From the NCBI GenBank assembly GCA_023418595.1, contig JAEZZI010000021.1, forward strand, positions 1 to 64,000: a stretch of 64,000 nt of DNA, written 5' to 3'. A program made the translations under genes and the position numbers. Below the pieces are notes generated by a model. It was not told the origin of the DNA. It saw nothing but the letters and a program-made list of their open reading frames with translations, and made no database searches. Shown in pieces: positions 58,167 to 64,000 of the stretch. Positions within the stretch are counted from its first letter, which is position 1, and each line of letters begins with the position of its first letter. This stretch comes from Pseudomonadota bacterium (GTDB lineage Bacteria; Pseudomonadota; Alphaproteobacteria; Sphingomonadales; Sphingomonadaceae).

Positions 58167-59234
58167 ATGGGCTACGTCAAAGGCAGAGGCGCGACTACTA
58201 ACGCGACTAGCACGCGGTTCAGGCTGCCGGAGCGTGAAACCGTCGGCGTTTGGCTGGATCAGGTCCAAGCGGTCGATGGACCGACCATGGCTGTATCTAC
58301 TGCGGTAACGGAACTGCGTCCGAAGACAATTATCTCACATAATCAATCACCTGACCTGCCGTTTACCCAGTCCATTAACCCTTTTAACGGCTGCGAGCAT
58401 GGCTGCATCTATTGCTTCGCGCGCCCGACCCATGCCTATCACGACCTGTCGCCCGGCGTGGATTTCGAAACCAGGCTATTCGCCAAACCCGACGCGCCCG
58501 CCCTGCTGCGCGCCGAATTATCGAAGCGCGGCTATGTCTGTGCGCCGATCGCGTTCGGGACCAATACCGACCCCTATCAGCCGATCGAGGCCGACTGGCG
58601 GATCACGCGTGGCTGTATCGAGGTGCTGGCGGAGACAAACCATCCGCTGACAATCACTACCAAATCGAACCGGGTGCTGCGCGACCTGGACCTGCTCGCG
58701 CCGATGGCCGCGAAGGGGCTGGCGGCGGTGATGGTGTCGGTTACCAGCCTCGACCCCAAGATCGCGATGACGCTGGAGCCGCGCGCGCCGCATCCGGAAA
58801 AACGGTTGGCGGCAGTGAAGGCATTGGCCGAGGCGGGCGTTCCCACCTTCGTCTCCATTTCTCCGGTGGTGCCGTCGATCACCGATTACGAGATGGAAGC
58901 GATCGTCGAACGCGCCGCCGAAGCGGGTGCGCGCGCGGCGTTCTTCATCCCGGTCCGTCTGCCGCACGAAGTCGCGCCCTTGTTTCGCGCCTGGCTCGAC
59001 ACCCATTTCCCCGACCGCGCCGGCAAGGTGATGGCAACGATCCGCGATTTGCGCGGCGGCCGCGACAACGATCCCGATTTTCACAGCCGGATGCAGGGGC
59101 AAGGCACCTGGGCCGAGTTGCTGCGAACCCGCTTCCGCATCGCCACCCGCCGCTATGGACTGGAAGGCGAGCGCATCACCCTCAGAACCGACCTGTTCCG
59201 CCCCCCGGCGGGAGATCAGGGGGAATTGTTTTGA
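58167..59234 (+). CDS. PA0069-family radical SAM protein, mosaic gene
   Basis: 355 residues from the ATG at 58167 (MGYVKGRGATTN). Radical SAM cluster motif CEHGCIYC (about 76-83), then TNTDPYQPIE, TITTKS and SISPVV of the TIM-barrel. The family is related to SplB-like photoproduct lyases but its substrate is unknown. Codons up to about 58396 are A/T-rich and about half identical in protein to the truncated copy upstream; after that the codon use is like the host genes. The reading frame is uninterrupted, so it should be functional. Confidence 0.88.
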   Translation: MGYVKGRGATTNATSTRFRLPERETVGVWLDQVQAVDGPTMAVSTAVTELRPKTIISHNQSPDLPFTQSINPFNGCEHGCIYCFARPTHAYHDLSPGVDFETRLFAKPDAPALLRAELSKRGYVCAPIAFGTNTDPYQPIEADWRITRGCIEVLAETNHPLTITTKSNRVLRDLDLLAPMAAKGLAAVMVSVTSLDPKIAMTLEPRAPHPEKRLAAVKALAEAGVPTFVSISPVVPSITDYEMEAIVERAAEAGARAAFFIPVRLPHEVAPLFRAWLDTHFPDRAGKVMATIRDLRGGRDNDPDFHSRMQGQGTWAELLRTRFRIATRRYGLEGERITLRTDLFRPPAGDQGELF

Positions 59235-59260
59235 TGTTGCCGAATCCGCAGCCATTCACG

Positions 59261-59317
59261 CAATCCAGCGGCAGCACGCGCGGTGATTGGATTGCTTCGC
59301 TAACGCTCGCAATGACG
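59261..59317. repeat. Intergenic repeat family B, partial copy
   Basis: The right arm GGATTGCTTCGCTAACGCTCGCAATGACG is well conserved; the left arm keeps only CGCAATCCAG. Between the radical-SAM and EEP genes. Confidence 0.65.
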
Positions 59318-59353
59318 GTTCAGATTTCGCCGCTCAGGCTTTAGAACGGCACC

Positions 59354-60205
59354 ATGCCCGTCCTTCGCATCCTCATCGCCACGCTGGTCGCCGCGCTCCC
59401 GCTTCCCGCCACCGCTCAACCCCGCGCCGAAGGCGACCTGCGCGTCATGGCGTTCAACGTCCGGCTCCCGCTGACAAGCGACGGCCTAGACTATTGGCCC
59501 AATCGTCGCGACCATTTCGTCGACACGCTGCGCGCCGCCGATGCCGACATCATCGGCACCCAGGAACTGCACAAGATTCAGGGCGATTACATCGTCGAGC
59601 GACTGCCGCTCTATGCCTGGTTCGGGATCGACCGGCGCGGCGGGCGGAGCGACGAGCATATGGGCGTGTTCTTCCGACGCGACCGGCTACGCGTCGTCGA
59701 TCTCGGCAATTTCTGGCTGTCCGACACGCCGCAAGTACCCGGGAGCATCAGTTGGGACCATCCCTATCCGCGGATGGTGACCTGGGGCCTGATGGAGCGG
59801 ATCGCCGACGGGCGACGCTTCTATCTGCTCAACACCCATTTCGCCTATCGCGGTGAGGATGTAGAAGCGCGGCGCAGGATGGCCGAGGCGGTCGCGGCGC
59901 ATATCGAAACCCTGCCCGCCGACGTGCCGGTCGTCGTCACCGGCGATTTCAACGCGACGCCTGACGAGCCCGCCTATCGCATTCTGACCGCAGGCCTGGC
60001 CGACGCCTGGACCGCGACGGACAATCGTTCGGGGCCAGACGGCACCTTCCACGCCTTCAAAGGCAAGGCCGACCGCCGCATCGACTGGGTGCTGTCGCAC
60101 GGGTTCCGAACCCAGCGCGTGTGGACAATCGCCAAGGCGCGGCGCGGACGTTATCCTTCCGACCATTTCCCGGTGGTCGCGGATTTGCGGCTTTCGTCCC
60201 CATAA
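59354..60205 (+). CDS. Secreted endonuclease/exonuclease/phosphatase (EEP) family hydrolase
   Basis: 283 residues with signal peptide (MPVLRILIATLVAALPLPATAQ). EEP fold motifs: FNVRLPL, the metal-binding glutamate in IIGTQELHKIQ, NTHFAYRG, GDFNATPDEP, and SDHFPV at the end. Could be a DNase, phosphodiesterase or sphingomyelinase-like enzyme; the pocket residues do not decide among these. Exported. Confidence 0.87.
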   Translation: MPVLRILIATLVAALPLPATAQPRAEGDLRVMAFNVRLPLTSDGLDYWPNRRDHFVDTLRAADADIIGTQELHKIQGDYIVERLPLYAWFGIDRRGGRSDEHMGVFFRRDRLRVVDLGNFWLSDTPQVPGSISWDHPYPRMVTWGLMERIADGRRFYLLNTHFAYRGEDVEARRRMAEAVAAHIETLPADVPVVVTGDFNATPDEPAYRILTAGLADAWTATDNRSGPDGTFHAFKGKADRRIDWVLSHGFRTQRVWTIAKARRGRYPSDHFPVVADLRLSSP

Positions 60206-60211
60206 CTCCAC

Positions 60212-60239
60212 CGTGATTCCCGCCTGCGCGGGAATGACG
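60212..60239. repeat. Intergenic repeat family C, half copy
   Basis: CGTGATTCCCGCCTGCGCGGGAATGACG. It forms the hairpin CCCGC-CTGC-GCGGG and matches the right arm of the full copy at 31039. Between convergent EEP and ligase genes, a likely terminator. Confidence 0.7.
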
Positions 60240-60258
60240 ATTCAATCGATGAATGCGT

Positions 60259-61869
60259 TTATCGCGCCTCCGACGCGGCCCCGTCTGAAAACGCGAAGTC
60301 CTTGTATTTCGCCCTGAGCGCCGTCTTCAACAGCTTTCCCGTAGCCGTGTGCGGCAGTTCATCGACGAAATGCACCTCATCGGGCAGCCACCACTTGGCG
60401 ACATGCTGCGCCAGATGCGCCTGGATCTCGTCGGGGGTAACCTCCGCGCCCTCCTTCTTCACCACCAACAACAGCGGGCGTTCTTCCCAGCGCGGGTGAT
60501 AGACACCGATCGCCGCGGCTTCCGCCACGCCGGGACAGCCGACCGCGGCATTTTCCAGATCGACCGAGCTGATCCATTCGCCGCCGGATTTGATGACATC
60601 CTTGGCGCGGTCGGTGATCTGCATCGTGTTGTCGGGGTGGATCACCGCGACATCGCCGGTGTCGAACCAGCCATCGGCATCGACGCAGGGCGCGTCTTCC
60701 TTGAAATATTGCCGGATGATCCAAGGCCCGCGAACCATCAGGCGGCCCGAGCTTTCGCCGTCGCGCGGCTGGACGTTGCCCGCATCGTCGACGACGCGCA
60801 TCTCGACCCCGAACGGCGCGCGGCCCTGTTTGCAGACCTGATCGACCTGTTGTTCGAAGGTCAGATCGTCCCAGTCATAGCTCTTGGCGCCTATGGTCCC
60901 GATCGGCGAGGTTTCGGTCATGCCCCAGGCATGGTTGACGCGGATGCCCATCTTCATCAGCCGCTCGATCATCGAACGCGGCGCGGCCGATCCGCCGATG
61001 GTGACGAGTTGCAGATGCTCGGGCGCGTCGCCGGTCGCGTCCATATGCTGGAACATCGCGAACCAGACGGTCGGAACGCCAGCCGAATGCGTCACCTTCT
61101 CGCGGTTCATCAACTCGCTCAAGACCTTCGGCTCGTTGACGCACGAGAACACCATCTTCATGCCCGTGGCGGGTGCGGCGAACGGCATCCCCCAGCCGAC
61201 CGCGTGGAACATCGGCACGATCGGCATCGCGACCGCGCGCGCCGACAGGTCGAACACCGACGGCTGCAATTCGGCCATCGCGTGGATCATCGACGAGCGG
61301 TGGGTGTAGATCACGCCCTTCGGATTACCAGTCGTCCCGCTGGTATAGCAGAGCATACATGGGTCGAGTTCGGACCCCTCGACCCATTGATAATCGCCGC
61401 TTTCGTCGCCGATCCACGCCTCGAACCCGTCGGGGCCGAGGTCGTCGAAGCAGATATAATGCTCGATCGTCGTCCACTCCGGCTTCATCTTCTCGACGAG
61501 CGGCGCGAACATCCGGTCATAGAACATCACCCGGTCTTCGGCATGATTGGCGATGAAGGCGAGCTGGTCGGGGAACAGCCGCGGGTTGATGGTATGGATC
61601 ACCCCGCCCATCCCGATCGTGCCGTACCAGGCGACCAGGTGACGGCTGTGGTTCATCGCCAGCGTTGCGACCCGGTCGCCCGGCTTGATCCCGATCGCCT
61701 CCAGCTTTTGCGCCAGCTTGCGCGAATCGCGGGCGATCTCGCCCCAGTTGGTGCGGGTTTCGGAACCGTCGAACCAGCGCGTCACGATCTCGCGCGTGGC
61801 ATGTTCGCGTTCCGCATGCTCGATCAGTCGTGGAATCCTGAGTTCGAAATCCTGCATCCCACCGAGCAT
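60259..61869 (-). CDS. Long-chain acyl-CoA synthetase (AMP-binding family)
   Basis: 536 residues. ATP/AMP motifs [20 protein letters not shown], a second YxxTE-type GMTETSP and GWFDTGDVA, and the C-terminal catalytic lysine in [15 protein letters not shown]. Activates medium- or long-chain fatty acids with CoA. Starts 11 bases after the dnaE stop, so it is probably co-transcribed with dnaE. Confidence 0.92.
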   Translation of the reverse strand: MLGGMQDFELRIPRLIEHAEREHATREIVTRWFDGSETRTNWGEIARDSRKLAQKLEAIGIKPGDRVATLAMNHSRHLVAWYGTIGMGGVIHTINPRLFPDQLAFIANHAEDRVMFYDRMFAPLVEKMKPEWTTIEHYICFDDLGPDGFEAWIGDESGDYQWVEGSELDPCMLCYTSGTTGNPKGVIYTHRSSMIHAMAELQPSVFDLSARAVAMPIVPMFHAVGWGMPFAAPATGMKMVFSCVNEPKVLSELMNREKVTHSAGVPTVWFAMFQHMDATGDAPEHLQLVTIGGSAAPRSMIERLMKMGIRVNHAWGMTETSPIGTIGAKSYDWDDLTFEQQVDQVCKQGRAPFGVEMRVVDDAGNVQPRDGESSGRLMVRGPWIIRQYFKEDAPCVDADGWFDTGDVAVIHPDNTMQITDRAKDVIKSGGEWISSVDLENAAVGCPGVAEAAAIGVYHPRWEERPLLLVVKKEGAEVTPDEIQAHLAQHVAKWWLPDEVHFVDELPHTATGKLLKTALRAKYKDFAFSDGAASEAR

Positions 61870-61880
61870 CTATCTCTCCG

Positions 61881-64000
61881 CTATCCGACGGCGGCCAGCC
61901 GCCTTTCCACGGTCGTTAATTCGACCTTTCCGACATCCTGCATGTTCTCGACCAGGGCTGCAAGTTCCGCATCGAGCCGGAACTGCCTGCCCAGCAGCAC
62001 GATCGCGATATCGCCGTTCGAAAGCGGGGTATGGACCCGCACCTCGCCGCGCCCGCCGGTGCGCCCGTCGAGCACCGCCGCCAGTCGCGGCAGCACGCGC
62101 GGATCGCCGACCGTCAGGTCGAGCGCAAGCCTGACGCTGGTCGCCATTTCCTCGAGCGGTTGGACCCGCTTGACGGTGGCGCGCGCCGTTTCCTCGCCCG
62201 CGCGGCGGTCGAGTTCGACGGTCAGCAGCGCGCAGCCGCCTTCCTTCGCGGCTTCTTCGAGATGTTCGCACGGCCCCTCGTCGAAACAAGTGGCGATCAC
62301 CTGTCCGCTCGCATCCGACAGCGTCGCCATCATATAGCGTTTGCCGCGCGCGGAAGTGCGCCATTTCGCATCCTCGACCAAAGCCGCCAGCGTCGCGCCC
62401 GTGCGAGCGCCCTCGGGGATCGAGATGTCCGCCAGGCTGACGATCGGCCGCGCACCGTGAACCTTGGCGAGATGCGCATAGCGGTCGAGCGGGTGGGCGG
62501 AGAAATAGAAACCGAACGCCTCACGCTCGGCGTTGGTGCGCTGGGTGATCGTCCACGCCGCTGCCTGGGGCAACTGGATCGCGACATCGTTGACCTCCGC
62601 CTCGCCAAACAGCCCGCCCTGCCCGGTCGCGCGCTGATCGTGAGTGCGGCTGGCGACCGCGAGGATGGTTTCGGCAGCCGCGTGAACCCCTGCCCGGTCA
62701 GCATGAACCGCGTCGAATGCGCCCGCCGCCGCCAGCGTTTCCAGTTGCCGCTTGTTGACCAACCGCGGGTCGATCCGCCGCGCAAGGTCATCGAGCGAAC
62801 GGAACGGACCTTCTTTCGCGCGCTCTTCGCACACCAGTTCCATCGCACGCTCGCCCACGCCCTTCAGCGCGCCAAGCGCGTAACGGACGGCGGCACCCTC
62901 TTCATGATCCTCGACGCTGAAATCGGCTGAACTCGCATTGATGCACGGCGGCAGGCACGCAATCCCTAGTCGGCGCATATCGTCGTGAAAGATCGCGAGC
63001 TTGTCGGTCTGGTGAATGTCGTACGCCATCGAGGCGGCGAAGAACGCCTCCGGGTGATGCGCCTTGAGCCAGGCGGTCTGATAGGCGAGCAGCGCATAGG
63101 CCGCGGCGTGCGACTTGTTGAAGCCATAGCCCGCGAACTTGTCGATCAAATCGAACAGCTCGTTGGCCTTGGCCTCGGGGATCGCGTTGTGCTCGGCGCA
63201 GCCGGTGACGAAGATCTGGCGCTGCGCGTCCATCTCCGCTTTGACCTTCTTGCCCATTGCGCGGCGCAACAGGTCGGCACCGCCCAGCGAGTATCCCGCC
63301 AGGATCTGCGCGGCCTGCATCACCTGTTCCTGATAGACGAAGATGCCGTAGGTTTCGTTCAGGATCGGCTCGAGCAGCGGGTGCGGATATTCGACCGGCT
63401 CGCGCCCGTTCTTGCGCGCGCCGAACATCGGGATGTTATCCATCGGCCCCGGCCGGTAGAGCGAAACGAGCGCGATAATGTCGCCGAAATTGGACGGACG
63501 AACCGCCGACAGCGTGCGCCGCATCCCTTCGGATTCGAGCTGGAACACACCGACCGTGTCGCCGCGCTGCAACAGCTCGTACACGCCCGGATCGTCCCAG
63601 CCGAGCGCATCGAGATCGACCTCCACGCCGCGCTTCTTGAGCAGTTCGACCGCGCGCTGGAGCACCGAAAGCGTCTTCAGCCCCAGAAAGTCGAACTTCA
63701 CCAGTCCGGCGCCCTCGACATATTTCATGTCGAACTGGGTGACCGGCATGTCCGAACGCGGATCGCGGTAGAGCGGGACGAGCTGCGCGAGCGGACGGTC
63801 GCCGATCACCACGCCTGCGGCATGGGTGGACGAATGGCGCGGCAAGCCTTCCAGCTTCATCGCCAGGTCCATCAGGCGCCGGACGTCATTGTCGTTCTGA
63901 TATTCGCGCAGCAGGTCGCTGACGCCGTTCAGCGCGCGGTCGAGCGTCCAGGGGTCGGTCGGATGGTTGGGCACCAGCTTCGCCAGCCGGTCTACCTGGC
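61881..64000 (-). CDS. dnaE: DNA polymerase III alpha subunit, C-terminal part (runs off window)
   Basis: About 706 codons in view, from QVDRLAKLVPNHP at the window edge to LTTVERRLAAVG. Contains the palm and fingers regions (STHAAGVVIGDRPL, FDFLGLKTLSV, RPGPMDNIPMF, YQEQVMQAAQILAGYSLGGADLLRRAMGKK), the tandem HhH/beta-binding segment and the OB domain. The PHP domain and first catalytic aspartates lie beyond the window. Replicative polymerase. Confidence 0.95.
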   Translation of the reverse strand, partial: QVDRLAKLVPNHPTDPWTLDRALNGVSDLLREYQNDNDVRRLMDLAMKLEGLPRHSSTHAAGVVIGDRPLAQLVPLYRDPRSDMPVTQFDMKYVEGAGLVKFDFLGLKTLSVLQRAVELLKKRGVEVDLDALGWDDPGVYELLQRGDTVGVFQLESEGMRRTLSAVRPSNFGDIIALVSLYRPGPMDNIPMFGARKNGREPVEYPHPLLEPILNETYGIFVYQEQVMQAAQILAGYSLGGADLLRRAMGKKVKAEMDAQRQIFVTGCAEHNAIPEAKANELFDLIDKFAGYGFNKSHAAAYALLAYQTAWLKAHHPEAFFAASMAYDIHQTDKLAIFHDDMRRLGIACLPPCINASSADFSVEDHEEGAAVRYALGALKGVGERAMELVCEERAKEGPFRSLDDLARRIDPRLVNKRQLETLAAAGAFDAVHADRAGVHAAAETILAVASRTHDQRATGQGGLFGEAEVNDVAIQLPQAAAWTITQRTNAEREAFGFYFSAHPLDRYAHLAKVHGARPIVSLADISIPEGARTGATLAALVEDAKWRTSARGKRYMMATLSDASGQVIATCFDEGPCEHLEEAAKEGGCALLTVELDRRAGEETARATVKRVQPLEEMATSVRLALDLTVGDPRVLPRLAAVLDGRTGGRGEVRVHTPLSNGDIAIVLLGRQFRLDAELAALVENMQDVGKVELTTVERRLAAVG

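Larger units (their letters stand above)
57519..58396. mobile_element. Remnant of an element integrated in the radical-SAM gene, carrying a replacement 5' end
   Basis: About 878 bases bounded by the short direct repeat TGCGA at 57514-57518 and 58392-58396, each at the same codon of the radical-SAM gene. Visible A/T content is higher than in flanking DNA. It contains a small minus-strand membrane-protein ORF and the first 75-76 codons of a divergent radical-SAM gene, but no recombinase. Boundaries are uncertain by a few bases, since crossover sequence and gene homology overlap. Confidence 0.6.

Noticed and set aside
60349..62337. A 662-codon open frame on the plus strand across the ligase and dnaE genes
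   Set aside because: It is antisense to two well-conserved genes, has an Arg/His/Asp-rich composition typical of GC-rich shadow frames and no recognisable motif.

Overview
The window is chromosomal DNA of a high-GC alphaproteobacterium, most likely a sphingomonad (Sphingomonas or a close relative). This is inferred, not proven. The basis is strong G/C third-position bias and alphaproteobacterial gene orders: chvI-chvG-hprK-rapZ-EIIA-HPr facing a divergent pckA, and lptD-surA-pdxA-rsmA. TrmFO in place of bacterial TrmA-type m5U54 formation and several sphingomonad-like short palindromic intergenic repeats agree with it. Nearly all of the sequence is coding. No rRNA operon or CRISPR array is present.

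Layout. 1-3919 is accessory: the tail of an IS481-type transposase, a hipBA toxin-antitoxin pair and a 675-residue tyrosine recombinase that abuts the 3' end of a tRNA-Pro(TGG) gene. This looks like the right end of a genomic island. tRNA-Ile2(CAT) follows. 4.2-15 kb holds a polysaccharide deacetylase translationally coupled to a histidine-kinase-like protein with degraded ATP-binding boxes, an Lrp/AsnC regulator, a periplasmic TPR protein, gyrA, a DUF952 gene, and a small regulator plus two-membrane-protein module with two matching palindromic operators. 14.7-31 kb is housekeeping: trmFO, pepA-holC, the lptD-surA-pdxA-rsmA envelope/cofactor operon, an RsmB-like methyltransferase, guaB, a CoA-ester lyase, an SPFH/NfeD pair and a MscS channel. 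31-37 kb is the pckA / ChvIG / regulatory-PTS cluster, which couples envelope or acid stress sensing and carbon status to gluconeogenesis. 37-57 kb continues with RNA modification, translation initiation (def, fmt), recR, truA, nnrDE, ilvD, an enoyl-CoA hydratase, ispE, ETF-QO, a UDG-like protein, a lytic transglycosylase and moaB.

The most unusual locus is 57.3-59.2 kb. The 5' third of a radical-SAM gene (PA0069 family) is cut off exactly at the first iron-sulfur cysteine codon. About 0.88 kb of lower-GC DNA follows, and then the gene resumes with a different, foreign-looking promoter and N-terminus fused in frame to the host-like remainder. This is the signature of an element that integrated into a protein gene and supplied a replacement 5' end, of which only a remnant survives. 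59.3-64 kb ends with an EEP-family hydrolase, an acyl-CoA ligase and the C-terminal part of dnaE, which runs off the window.

Recurrent small-scale features are at least four promoters placed so that the transcript would start at the initiation codon (leaderless), and six families of intergenic inverted repeats. One of these repeats overlaps the probable start of a TPR gene.
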